A stretch of 64,000 nucleotides of DNA from Alphaproteobacteria bacterium (GTDB taxonomy: Bacteria; Pseudomonadota; Alphaproteobacteria; Bin65): NCBI GenBank assembly GCA_021776685.1, contig JAJFFJ010000040.1, positions 115,102 to 179,101 of the forward strand, read 5' to 3'. How positions within the stretch are numbered: the first letter of the stretch is position 1; each line of letters starts with the position of its first letter. The notes beneath the pieces are model-generated. The model was given only the letters and a program-made list of their open reading frames with translations, made no database searches and was not told the DNA's origin. Made by a program: the position numbers and the translations under genes. Shown here piece by piece: positions 1 through 7,821 of the stretch.

Positions 1-574
1 GCCGGCCTATCTGGGCGGCGCCATCGATAGCCCGGCATCCGACAAGGCAGCGCGCTTCATCCAGCTGTGCGATGCCCACGACATACCGATGGTGCTGCTC
101 GACGACACGCCCGGCCTTATGGTGGGACCGGAGGTGGAGAAGACGGCCCTGGTCCGGCACAGCGCCCGTGTTCTCATTGCCATCGCCAACGCGGATACGC
201 CCTTCATGACGGTGGTGATGCGCAAGGCGTATGGCCTCGGATACTACGTGCTGGGCTCCAAGGCGCTCGACCCCGCCCTGCTGATCGCCTGGCCGACGGC
301 CGAATTCGGCGGCATGGGGCTGGAGGGCGCGGCCGCGATTATCTGGAAGAAAGATATCGAGGCGATCGAGGATGAGGCGGAGCGGCGCGCCTTCCACGAA
401 GAAAAGACCGACTATCTCATGCGCATGAATACGGCGGAGGAGGTGGCCGGCCGTTTCGAGTATGACGATGTCATCGACCCGGCCGAAACACGGACGTTCC
501 TTGCCAGGACGCTCCGGGCCCTGCCACGCCCCCGGCCGCGGGAGGGCCGCAAGCGCACGGTGGATGCGTGGTAG
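1..574 (+). CDS. acyl-CoA carboxylase carboxyltransferase subunit (3' end only)
   Basis: This is the C-terminal part of a biotin-dependent carboxyltransferase of the propionyl-/methylcrotonyl-CoA carboxylase beta family; the start lies left of the window and the reading frame begins at base 2. Seen: the acyl-CoA/biotin pocket region LLDDTPGLMVGPEVE, the stretch KAYGLGYYVLGSKALDP, and the segment WPTAEFGGMGLEGAA, all typical of the second crotonase-like half of the family. The tail KRTVDAW resembles the usual end of these proteins. The family moves a carboxyl group from carboxybiotin to an acyl-CoA. Which acyl-CoA cannot be told from this fragment. The biotin-carrying partner is not in view. 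Confidence 0.88.
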   Translation, partial: PAYLGGAIDSPASDKAARFIQLCDAHDIPMVLLDDTPGLMVGPEVEKTALVRHSARVLIAIANADTPFMTVVMRKAYGLGYYVLGSKALDPALLIAWPTAEFGGMGLEGAAAIIWKKDIEAIEDEAERRAFHEEKTDYLMRMNTAEEVAGRFEYDDVIDPAETRTFLARTLRALPRPRPREGRKRTVDAW

Positions 575-706
575 ATGCGTTGGCCGATGCGTCTGAATTG
601 CATTTGACAATAAATTGCAACATGCCGAGCATCATTCTGATGGAGTGAGAGTGGTGCAAGTGTGCTTGAAGGAGGGAGCAGGCGCGCACGGATGGGAGAA
701 TGGACG

Positions 707-898
707 ATGACTGATTCTGCTAAGCAATGTATGTGCAAGAGCGCGGTGATGCGGGCCTACCGGGAACTAAGGGCGCGGGACATCCTGGATGTGGACGCGT
801 TCGAATCTGCGGCCCGAATTTTTCGATATCACCATCCGGAGGCTACCCCCCGGCAATCCCGGTTTACCGTTGCCGAATGGCTTGATCCTGTGAACTGA
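707..898 (+). CDS. small protein of unknown function (63 aa)
   Basis: I do not recognise this protein. In-frame starts exist at 662 (GTG), 692 (ATG) and 707 (ATG); 707 is preferred because GGGAG sits 9 bases upstream. The product would be about 63 residues, charged, with three Cys/Met-rich residues near the start (QCMCK) and a helical middle (RAYRELRARDILDVDAF), ending in FTVAEWLDPVN. There is no signal peptide or membrane segment. It lies alone between the carboxylase and the convergent repeat-protein gene and shares a hairpin terminator at 945-974 with that gene. Confidence 0.5.
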   Translation: MTDSAKQCMCKSAVMRAYRELRARDILDVDAFESAARIFRYHHPEATPRQSRFTVAEWLDPVN

Positions 899-944
899 GC
901 GGCCTGCGCCGGACAAGCAATCTCTACAGGGCGCAGCCAGCAGA

Positions 945-974
945 AAACCCGCCCCGGTTGCCCGGAGCGGGTTT
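945..974. terminator. hairpin between two convergent genes
   Basis: AAACCCGC at 945-952 pairs with GCGGGTTT at 967-974 around a GC-rich loop. It lies between the small gene ending at 898 (rightward) and the repeat-protein gene ending at 1003 (leftward). The run TTTCTAACTTTT follows on the plus strand, so it could end rightward transcripts, and the TTTT next to the stem on the minus strand could serve leftward ones. Confidence 0.6.
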
Positions 975-1002
975 CTAACTTTTGGTGTTGTCGGGAAGAG
1001 CC

Positions 1003-2145
1003 TTAGATGGCGGTCCTGCCGAGATAGACACCGGTCTTGCTGAAGCGCAGCTTGTACTTCTTCCAGAAGAAACCGATCTTCTTGGACCCCTTGATGGTCC
1101 AGCGCTGGGTCAGCAGGTTGTACTTGAGCTGGTGCAGGAACTTGTAGCCCATCAGCGAGGCCTTCTGCTTGATCTTCCAGCCGGGGACGATGGCCGGTCC
1201 GCCGCCGATCTGTGTGCGGCCGAGATAGGCACCAGTCTTGGTGAAGCGCAGTACATACTTCTTCCAGACGAAGCCGACCTTCTTGAAGCCACGGATGGTC
1301 CAGATTTTCACGAAGCCGTTATACTTCAGCATGTGAAGGTTCTTGTAACCCATCAGCGCGGCTTTCTGCTTGATCTTCCAGCCGGGTACGGCCACCGGGC
1401 CATTACCGATCAGCGTGCGGCCGAGGTAGAAGCCGACCTTGCTGAAGCGAAGGCGATACTGCCTCCAGATGAAGCCGACTTTCTTGTAGCCTTCAATCGT
1501 CCAACGCTTGGTGAACTGGTTGTACTTAAGGGCATGCAGGTTCTTGTAGCCCATCAGCGTGGCTTTCTGCTTGATCTTCCAGCCAGGCACGACCACCGGA
1601 CCGTTACCGATCAGCGTTCGGCCGAGGTAGAAGCCGACCTTGCTGAAGCGAAGGCGATACTGCTTCCAGATGAAGCCGACTTTCTTGTAGCCTTCAATCG
1701 TCCAACGCTTGGTGAACTGGTTGTATTTAAGGGCATGCAGGTTCTTGTAGCCCATCAACGTGGCTTTCTGCTTGATCTTCCAGCCGGGAACGATCGGGCC
1801 AGGTCCGGGGCCGAAGCCGAGGGCCTTGGCATAGATCAACTTGCCGGTCTTGATTGAGGACAGCAGGGCGTATTTGACGCCGAACTTCTTGGCGACCGAA
1901 TAGTAGACGCCGCAATGCGGGCCGAACCGGCGGGGGAAGTAGAACATGTTGGAGATGTTGGTGTAGCCCATCAGTGAGGCTTTCAGCTTGGCAACGTGCT
2001 TCGGCGCCTTGGGGCCGATGTGAATGCACAGCTGACCCAACTGGATCTGCACGGACGGGGCGGCGCTGGCGGTGTTCACCGGGCCGATGGCAGCCGAAGC
2101 TGCCATCGCGGCGCCGGCTAGCAGGGTGAGGGATGTGGTCTTCAT
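1003..2145 (-). CDS. secreted tandem-repeat protein (67-residue repeats)
   Basis: A 380-residue exported protein of unknown function. Residues 1-28 form a Sec signal peptide (MKTTSLTLLAGAAMAASAAI, then cleavage after the Ala of NTASA). After a more divergent N-terminal unit (about residues 50-118) come three full 67-residue repeats and one shortened final repeat. Each begins VPGWKIKQKA, continues LMGYKNLH..KYN, and ends RFSK.G.YLGRT.IG. The unit is rich in Lys, Tyr, Trp and Gly and has alternating patterns suggesting beta structure. The layout GY..(I/L)..L...W.(I/V).G...G resembles single-domain PepSY-like secreted proteins, but that is inference. The ATG has AAGGA 6-10 bases upstream. It is monocistronic and ends at a hairpin. 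Repeats 1 and 2 are nearly identical, implying recent duplication. Confidence 0.8.
   Translation of the reverse strand: MKTTSLTLLAGAAMAASAAIGPVNTASAAPSVQIQLGQLCIHIGPKAPKHVAKLKASLMGYTNISNMFYFPRRFGPHCGVYYSVAKKFGVKYALLSSIKTGKLIYAKALGFGPGPGPIVPGWKIKQKATLMGYKNLHALKYNQFTKRWTIEGYKKVGFIWKQYRLRFSKVGFYLGRTLIGNGPVVVPGWKIKQKATLMGYKNLHALKYNQFTKRWTIEGYKKVGFIWRQYRLRFSKVGFYLGRTLIGNGPVAVPGWKIKQKAALMGYKNLHMLKYNGFVKIWTIRGFKKVGFVWKKYVLRFTKTGAYLGRTQIGGGPAIVPGWKIKQKASLMGYKFLHQLKYNLLTQRWTIKGSKKIGFFWKKYKLRFSKTGVYLGRTAI
1006..1791 (-). repeat. 201-bp in-frame tandem repeat, four copies
   Basis: The string GATCTTCCAG recurs at 1171, 1372, 1573 and 1774, exactly 201 bp apart. Copies read from the gene's 5' side are 1791-1591, 1590-1390, 1389-1189 and a truncated 1188-1006. 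The first two copies are almost identical in DNA; the third and fourth have diverged. Confidence 0.9.
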
Positions 2146-2528
2146 GGTTTTTATCCTTTGCTGCCCCAGTCGTCGGGGCCTCTCTCTGGTTGGTTTGGCC
2201 TTGGTGGCCTGTTCGGGGCGGCGTCTCTGCGCCAGTCGATGGCGGGGTTATAGACACCCGGCACTGAACCCAACCTGAGAGCGCCGTTCAGAAACCGTTC
2301 AGACACGGCCGGCGCGTTCGGATAAAAATTAGTGTTTATTTACAATAAGATAAATCAGGTAATGAGTGCGAGACCGTCGCGTGGAAAGGCTTGGCGACAG
2401 AGGCGTTCCCCGCAGATAAGTCCCTAAATTTTCGATCGTGGTCGATTTTTTTTAATGCTGCCTATCAGGCGGAAAGTCGTCTGTGTGCCTGATGTCGATC
2501 TCCAGGGAGGGTCGATTCCACCAGGGCG
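2146..2528. promoter_or_regulatory. 383-bp intergenic region with possible response-regulator site
   Basis: No gene is seen here. On the minus strand, upstream of the repeat-protein gene, CCGTTCAGA occurs twice (2284-2292 and 2295-2303), a direct repeat with an 11-bp period such as OmpR/PhoB-type regulators bind. A possible -10 (TATAAC on the minus strand) is at 2247-2252, so the repeat would sit about 44-63 bases upstream of transcription start. The far part (2325-2360) is AT-rich. The -35 element is poor (spacing 15). Confidence 0.35.
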
Positions 2529-3362
2529 CTAATCGGCCGTGGACGCTTCCGGTTGATTGATCGTGCCGCCGACGCAATCAAGCCAGCCGCCATTTATATG
2601 CAGGACCTGGGCGGTCAAATAACGTGCGGCATCGCTCATCAAAAAAAGAATCGGCGCAACGACATCGTCGGGCACGGCGATCCGGCCAAGGGGCACGGTC
2701 TTTACATAGGCTTCCAGGTTCGTGCGCGCCGAGGTCGCGCCTTGCCGGCCGCCGCGCCCGGTACCGCCAGAAAGAAACGCGGTATCCACCGCCGCGGGCG
2801 AAACCGCGTTGACGCGGATGGCCGGCGCAAGTTCCGCTGCCAGGGTGCGGGTCAGCGACACGACCGCAGCCTTGGCGGCGGCATAGGCGGCGTAACCCGA
2901 CCGGCCGATAAATCCGAGATCGGAGGACATGTTGACGATGGAACCGCCGCCGCTGGCCTGCATTAGCGGGATTGCCGCCCGGGAGCACAGCAATGTGCTG
3001 CGTACGCTGCCATCCAGAACCTCGTGAAAGTCGTCGGCAGTCAGGTCGGCCACCGGCGTCGCGCAATTGGCGAATCCGGCGAGATTGACCAGATGGTGCA
3101 CGGCGCCCAACGCGTCATGGGCTGCCGCCATGGCTGCTTGCACCTGCGCCTCGTCGGTCGCATCGCACTCAAATACGGCGGCGGTATCTGGCGGCGGGTT
3201 CTCGGCGATGGAGTGGGGCAGGTCGAGGATCGCCACCGGCAATCCGTTCTCGAGGGCGGCCTGGACGAGCCGGCTGCCGATGCCACCGCAACCGCCGGTG
3301 ACCACAAGCGCCTGTCCGGCAGCTGGCGCCAGTCGTGTCATGTCGAGACGGTCGGGGGTCAT
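2529..3362 (-). CDS. SDR family NAD(P)-dependent oxidoreductase
   Basis: A 277-residue short-chain dehydrogenase/reductase. Seen: cofactor motif TGGCGGIG near residue 22, the NLAG motif (LVNLAGFAN), the catalytic Ser in NMSSDLG, and the active-site YAAAK. The acidic residue after beta-2 (AILDLPH) favours NAD(H). It starts 43 bases after the UbiD-family gene, same strand, and is probably cotranscribed with it. In aromatic pathways such enzymes oxidise cis-dihydrodiols to catechols, and that role would fit the neighbouring Rieske oxygenase, but the substrate is inferred from context only. Confidence 0.85.
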   Translation of the reverse strand: MTPDRLDMTRLAPAAGQALVVTGGCGGIGSRLVQAALENGLPVAILDLPHSIAENPPPDTAAVFECDATDEAQVQAAMAAAHDALGAVHHLVNLAGFANCATPVADLTADDFHEVLDGSVRSTLLCSRAAIPLMQASGGGSIVNMSSDLGFIGRSGYAAYAAAKAAVVSLTRTLAAELAPAIRVNAVSPAAVDTAFLSGGTGRGGRQGATSARTNLEAYVKTVPLGRIAVPDDVVAPILFLMSDAARYLTAQVLHINGGWLDCVGGTINQPEASTAD

Positions 3363-3405
3363 GTCATCCTCGCGGCGGCAGCATTGGTCGGTCAGTCGAT
3401 GGCGG

Positions 3406-4755
3406 TCAGTCGATATAGTCGTTCAGATCGATCTCATCCATCTGCGGGAAGGATCGGCGAACGAAGGCGTCGCGCATATCCATGGGGACAGTGGCGTCGA
3501 TCCCGAATTTTCCTTTATGCACGGCGCGCACATCCGCCCGGGGAAAGCTGCCCATCCGCGGCAGGTGATAGAGGCCCGTATCCGGCGTTGAGCGGGTATG
3601 GATCGCCCACATCACCTCGCGCAGATCATGGATATTCACATCGTCGTCCACCACGACGACCACCTTCATCCAGGAATGGGCGGCAAGGGCGGCCATCAGC
3701 ACGGCGCGAGGTTGCTCGTCGTTGGCTTTTTTGATGCTGACAACGCAGCCGAAGATATGGCCGGGGGTCGAGATATCGGTGATATGAGCGAAGGCCTTTA
3801 CCCGCTTGAGCACCTCGATCTGAAGGTTGAGGCCAAGGAGGGTGATATCCTCGGCGCCGCCGGCCAGCATGGCGTGATAGATGGCGTCTCGCCGGCGTGT
3901 GATGGCGGTGACCCGCAGCACATGGTTGGGCGCTGGATCCACATAGGTGTCGGTGAATTCGCCGAAGGGCCCCTCGATCTCGCGTTTGTCGGGCAGCACC
4001 TCGCCTTCGATCACATATTCGGCGTTTGCGGGCACCATGACCGGCACAGTTACCGCCGGCACCATCTCCAGCGGCGCGCGCTGCCAGCCGCCCGCAACAT
4101 CCAGTTCGCTAGCGTCGAGGGGGATCTTCGATGACGCGGCAACCATCAGCGCCGGCGGCGCACCCACCACCATGGCGATGGGCAGCGGCTTGCCTGCAGC
4201 CTCTGCAGACGCCTGATACTGGCCCAGGTGCTGCGGCGGCATCATCCGGATGCGGGCATGGTCGCCGCCCACCAGCTGGGTGCGGTTCCAGGAAGCGTTG
4301 TAGGTGCCGGTTTTTGGGTCGCGGGCGATGGCGATTCCGGCAGTGATGTAGGGGCCGGCATCTTCCGGGCAATGCACCACCTGGGGCAGGTCACGCGCCA
4401 CATCGACACCGTCAGTGATGACGACTTCCTGGACCGGCGCGTCGCGCACCTTGATCGGCTTTTGGGGCGTGATCTCGCCGGCCTCAAGAACCGGCAGGAT
4501 ATCAGGGCCGTCAATTCCCAGCGCCAGGCCCACATAGTCCCGCCGGCACAATAGATTGGTGGCCACAGGGCCGGGACTGTCCTTCACCGTCTGGAACAGC
4601 AATCCCCGGTTCTCGGTCAGATGCATCTTGCGCGTGACAGCAATGACCTCCAGCCGTGCGTCGACCGGGCGGGTGACGCGGGCCAGGGCCTTGGCCCCGT
4701 CAAGACGGTCAATGAGGTCGCGAAAGGATGTTCCCGGTTCAGCAGGGGCAGACAT
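3406..4755 (-). CDS. UbiD family decarboxylase
   Basis: A 449-residue member of the UbiD family, whose enzymes use prenylated FMN and a divalent metal to add or remove carboxyl groups on aromatic or unsaturated acids in the cytoplasm. Seen: the ASWNRTQLVGGDHARI segment with the conserved Arg, and the ExxxxE pair in REIEGPFGEFTD. The start at 4755 is chosen because GAGGG lies 8 bases upstream and the predicted transcription start (about 4792) falls inside the codon of the alternative ATG at 4797. It heads a leftward transcript with the SDR gene. No UbiX-type flavin prenyltransferase gene is in the window. The substrate is unknown; an aromatic carboxylate is likely from the neighbours. Confidence 0.88.
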   Translation of the reverse strand: MSAPAEPGTSFRDLIDRLDGAKALARVTRPVDARLEVIAVTRKMHLTENRGLLFQTVKDSPGPVATNLLCRRDYVGLALGIDGPDILPVLEAGEITPQKPIKVRDAPVQEVVITDGVDVARDLPQVVHCPEDAGPYITAGIAIARDPKTGTYNASWNRTQLVGGDHARIRMMPPQHLGQYQASAEAAGKPLPIAMVVGAPPALMVAASSKIPLDASELDVAGGWQRAPLEMVPAVTVPVMVPANAEYVIEGEVLPDKREIEGPFGEFTDTYVDPAPNHVLRVTAITRRRDAIYHAMLAGGAEDITLLGLNLQIEVLKRVKAFAHITDISTPGHIFGCVVSIKKANDEQPRAVLMAALAAHSWMKVVVVVDDDVNIHDLREVMWAIHTRSTPDTGLYHLPRMGSFPRADVRAVHKGKFGIDATVPMDMRDAFVRRSFPQMDEIDLNDYID

Positions 4756-4798
4756 GACACGACCCTCATTTTCGGCGCTGATGCGCTGGAGAGTCATA

Positions 4799-4827
4799 TT
4801 TGTATTTATCTAAGGACAATATGTCAA
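4799..4827 (-). promoter_or_regulatory. promoter of the UbiD-SDR operon
   Basis: On the minus strand TTGACA (4822-4827) and TACAAA (4799-4804) are separated by 17 bases. TTGT and ACAA halves bracket the spacer (TTGT at 4800-4803 and ACAA at 4816-4819 on the plus strand), a possible repressor site. The same hexamers and spacing drive the divergent Rieske gene. Confidence 0.65.
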
Positions 4828-4960
4828 TTGACCGACACAGCCTGACGGTGGCGATGGCATGAGATCGGCCCATTTATTGGCTATTTCGTGGACTCCCATG
4901 CCAAATGCACTGCCTGTTTCCCGTCGCCTGTGGTCTTCTGCTGGCACGGGTGCAGCAGAA

Positions 4961-4989
4961 TTGACATTATGTATTGTATATAGTACAAA
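4961..4989 (+). promoter_or_regulatory. promoter and candidate GntR operator of the Rieske oxygenase gene
   Basis: TTGACA at 4961-4966 and TACAAA at 4984-4989 are separated by 17 bases. The inverted repeat TTGTA-TATAG-TACAA (4974-4988) covers the spacer and -10, as expected for a repressor site. A further inverted repeat CTGCTG...CAGCAG (4938-4958) touches the -35 from upstream, and TGGCATGAGA/TCCCATGCCA (4855-4903) lies mid-way between the divergent promoters. Confidence 0.65.
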
Positions 4990-5062
4990 TATGGAAATGA
5001 TGCACGGCTGAACCGCGGCGGAGAAGTCTTGTGTTGATGGGAATTTCAGGCGGCAGGGGCAC

Positions 5063-6112
5063 ATGACCTTTCTCAGAAGCGCCTGGTATATGGCGATGTG
5101 GGGCGAGCAGTTGGCTGAAGGCGCGCTGGCCCCCCGCACCATGCTGAACGAAAATATCGTCGTCTACCGCACGTCAGACGGTGTGCCGGTGGCGATGGCG
5201 GACGTTTGTCCCCACCGGCTCGCCCCTCTGCATATGGGCAAGGTCGTGGGCGGCGACCGGCTGCGCTGTCCCTATCATGGGTTGGAGTTCGACCGGCACG
5301 GGGCTTGCGTGCACAATCCGAATGGACCTGGAAACCTGCCGCCCGTGGAGACGCGGGTGTATCCGGTCGTCGAGCGTCATTCCATCGTCTGGGTGTGGAT
5401 GGGGGATCCCGGGCGGGCCGATCCGTCCCTGATCCCCGATTTCGGCATTCTTGATCCTGATGCGGAGAATCCCGCGATTGGGCGCGACTGGATCCGGATG
5501 AAGGCGAATTATCGGCTGATCACCGATAATCTGCTGGACCTGTGTCACGTCTCATTCTTGCACGAAGGCATCCTTGGCAACGAGATGACGCGGGAGGCAC
5601 CGACCAAGCTGAACCGGAACGGCACCCATGTCTCGGTGCATCGCGAAATGCTGAATGTGTCTCCGCCCGAGATGTTCAATCTGCTGTTCAAGCGCGATGG
5701 CGCGCCGGTGGACATGTACGCCAACATGCACTGGGATCCGCCGGGCTGCCTGGTCAATGATGTGCGGATAAACACGCCCGGGGCGCCGGCGAAGGAGGGC
5801 ACGGGCATCTTCGGTTGTCACTTCCTGACGCCGGAGACCGAGTCTTCGACCCTCTATCATTTCGCCGCTGTCCGTCAGAACCCGCGGCCATTCCCGGAAG
5901 ACGTGGCAGTGGAAATCGCCGAGCGCATCTCGGAACTGCGCCGGATGGCGTTTATGGAGCAGGACACACCGCTGATCGAAGCCCAGCAGCGCAACATGGA
6001 GGCGCGGAGCGCAGGCGACGCGCCCCCGGCCCTGTTCAACGTGGATGTGGGCGGCGTCGCCTACCAACGCATTCTCGATGATCTGATTGCGGCGGAGGAT
6101 ACGCGGTCCTAA
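5063..6112 (+). CDS. Rieske aromatic ring-hydroxylating oxygenase, large subunit
   Basis: A 349-residue oxygenase of the vanillate-demethylase/phthalate-4,5-dioxygenase type (a Rieske [2Fe-2S] domain followed by a mononuclear iron domain). Seen: Rieske ligands CPHRLAPLHMG and CPYHG near residues 47-70, and the iron-site motif NLLDLCHVSFLHEG near residue 155-168. Length matches the single-subunit (alpha-only) class. AGGGG lies just upstream of the ATG. It is divergent from the UbiD gene and has its own promoter. It needs an electron-transfer reductase, and none is found in this window. It probably hydroxylates or demethylates an aromatic acid. Confidence 0.88.
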   Translation: MTFLRSAWYMAMWGEQLAEGALAPRTMLNENIVVYRTSDGVPVAMADVCPHRLAPLHMGKVVGGDRLRCPYHGLEFDRHGACVHNPNGPGNLPPVETRVYPVVERHSIVWVWMGDPGRADPSLIPDFGILDPDAENPAIGRDWIRMKANYRLITDNLLDLCHVSFLHEGILGNEMTREAPTKLNRNGTHVSVHREMLNVSPPEMFNLLFKRDGAPVDMYANMHWDPPGCLVNDVRINTPGAPAKEGTGIFGCHFLTPETESSTLYHFAAVRQNPRPFPEDVAVEIAERISELRRMAFMEQDTPLIEAQQRNMEARSAGDAPPALFNVDVGGVAYQRILDDLIAAEDTRS

Positions 6113-6131
6113 GGTCAGTCGCGCGCCGCCA

Positions 6132-6830
6132 TCAGGGCGTCTTGCGGGGCGGTTCGATACTGACCCCCACATCGTTGCCGGGATAGAGCATCTGGCTAAC
6201 GGCGAAAACATCGCCGTCAACGGTGGTGGTCCACCAGATGGAAATCAGTGGACTGCCGACCGGAATTTCAAACAACAACACCATGTGTGGCTCGGCCAGA
6301 ATCGCTTCAATCCAGAATTTCCGGGTATCAATCGGGCCGTCCACCCGCGTTGCCAGCGCCCGGTCGAAGTCTGCGTCCGACACCAGGTCATCGTCCAGAA
6401 AGGGCAGAATGGCAGGCCTGAAGAAACGTTTGACGCCGCATTTTGGGCCGGCGTCATCCGCATATAGTTTGACGAAGAAAGCGGCCTCCTCCTTGTCTTC
6501 CAGCGCAAGTTCCCGCGTCACCACCGCCGGCGGCTGGGCACGGCCGCGGCGGATCACTTCGCCCTTCCGCCGGGACAGGTCCTGCAACAGAGAGCTCAGG
6601 TCCACCAGCCGCCGTGGACTGTGACGCCAGTCGATATCCGGCAATTTGCTGAGAAAGGTGCCCCGGCCTGGCTGGCGCGTGATCAGACCTTCGGTCTCAA
6701 GCTCGCGCAGCGCCAGACGCACCGTTACGCGGCTGACATCGAACATCTGGCACAGCATGTGCTCGGTCGGGAGCCGGTCGCCCACCTTGAATTCACCGTT
6801 GGCAATCTGGTTCAGCAGAACGGCGCGCAC
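6132..6830 (-). CDS. GntR family regulator with UTRA domain
   Basis: An N-terminal GntR winged helix (IANGEFKVGDRLPTE, then VSRVTVRLALRELETEGLI) is followed by a UTRA-type effector domain of about 150 residues. The coordinates use the GTG at 6830, but that start cuts off the first helix of the domain and has no ribosome site. A CTG at 6878, with GAGGA 8 bases upstream, would add 16 residues (MTAADTQRLGLLRHQQ) and restore the helix; no in-frame ATG exists. It converges with the Rieske gene and is the natural candidate to bind the TTGTA elements at 4974-4988; a related ATTGTAT occurs in front of this gene near 6908-6916 on the minus strand. Confidence 0.8.
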   Translation of the reverse strand: MRAVLLNQIANGEFKVGDRLPTEHMLCQMFDVSRVTVRLALRELETEGLITRQPGRGTFLSKLPDIDWRHSPRRLVDLSSLLQDLSRRKGEVIRRGRAQPPAVVTRELALEDKEEAAFFVKLYADDAGPKCGVKRFFRPAILPFLDDDLVSDADFDRALATRVDGPIDTRKFWIEAILAEPHMVLLFEIPVGSPLISIWWTTTVDGDVFAVSQMLYPGNDVGVSIEPPRKTP

Positions 6831-6984
6831 CTGCTGGTGGCGCAGCAGGCCGAGGCGCTGGGTGTCGGCGGCGGTCAGTTCCCTATCCTCTTCAGGCTAA
6901 TTGTCATGCTCTTGATACAATATAGCCTGCCCAGGTGCGGCCAGCACACAGAAATGGCGCGCCGGCGAGGTGCTGCAATGGGCG

Positions 6985-7764
6985 CTAGATCAACCCGCGA
7001 TAGGAGCCGCCGTCGAGCTGGATATTCTGGCCGCTGGTGTAGCCGGTGTGGGCGCTGCAGAGGAATGCGCAGGTGCGGCCGAACTCTTCTGGCCGGCCCA
7101 GCCGGTCGGCGGCGATCGACGCCACCTGCTCTGCCCGGGCTTCCTCAAAGCTGACGCCGCCCCGTTCGGCCCGCCGCTCCGCCATATAGATCTGGCGGTG
7201 GGTGTCCACGCGCTCGGGCAGCAGATTGTTGATGGTGACATTGTCTTTCACACAGTCGCGGGACAGGGCCTTGCAGGCCGATGTCAGGCCTGTCCGCGCG
7301 CCGGCGGACAGCGCCATCATGGGAATCGGCGACTTCACCATCTGGGAGGTGATGTTGACGATGCGGCCAAACTTTCGCGCGCGCATGCCCGGCAGGACGC
7401 CTTTGATCATCATCAGTGGCGCCAGCATGTTGGCGTTGATCGCCTCGACCCAGTCGTCATAGGTGATGTCCTCGAAGGCCGTGGGCGGCGGCCCCCAGTT
7501 GTTGTTGACCAGGATATCGGCCTCCGGGCAGGCGGTCAGCAGCGCGTCCCGCCCTTCCGGCGTGTCGATGTCAGCAGCAATCGGGTTCACGTCAGCCCCC
7601 GTGGCCGCGCGGATCTCTTCGGCGGTCTGCTGGAGCACGTCAGTGTCACGGCCATTGATGACGACAGCGACCCCTTCCGCCGCCAGCGCCTCGGCGCAGG
7701 CGCGGCCCAGGCCGCGGGAAGAGGCGCAGACGATTGCGTTTTTTCCGGATAGTCCGAGATCCAT
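6985..7764 (-). CDS. SDR family protein lacking the canonical Tyr/Lys pair
   Basis: A 259-residue short-chain dehydrogenase fold protein. The ATG at 7764 is chosen for its AGGGGAT site 7 bases upstream; longer versions reach into a terminator. Seen: the nucleotide-binding ASSRGLGRA motif near residue 15 and NGRD after beta-2 (NADP-like). The Ser motif is NITSQ, but where YxxxK should be the sequence reads MALSAGARTGL, so catalytic Tyr and Lys are Leu and Ala. A divergent SDR subgroup with this kind of replacement is known. It may not be a normal dehydrogenase. It lies within the catabolic island, downstream of a terminator that follows the binding-protein gene. Confidence 0.8.
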   Translation of the reverse strand: MDLGLSGKNAIVCASSRGLGRACAEALAAEGVAVVINGRDTDVLQQTAEEIRAATGADVNPIAADIDTPEGRDALLTACPEADILVNNNWGPPPTAFEDITYDDWVEAINANMLAPLMMIKGVLPGMRARKFGRIVNITSQMVKSPIPMMALSAGARTGLTSACKALSRDCVKDNVTINNLLPERVDTHRQIYMAERRAERGGVSFEEARAEQVASIAADRLGRPEEFGRTCAFLCSAHTGYTSGQNIQLDGGSYRGLI

Positions 7765-7821
7765 GGTCAAATCCCCTGTTTTTGAAATCCCGCCCGCCAA
7801 CGGCCGGGAAGGTCATTGTCC

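Noticed and set aside
598..620. TTGCA...TTGCAA inverted repeat with a TTGACA between the small gene and the carboxylase
   Set aside because: It recalls short-chain acyl-CoA regulator sites, but it lies downstream of the carboxylase, the arms are only 5 bp, and no clear -10 follows.
982..1857. Long open frame opposite the repeat-protein gene
   Set aside because: It is the antisense image of the 201-bp repeats, which lack stops on both strands; no ribosome site or family resemblance.
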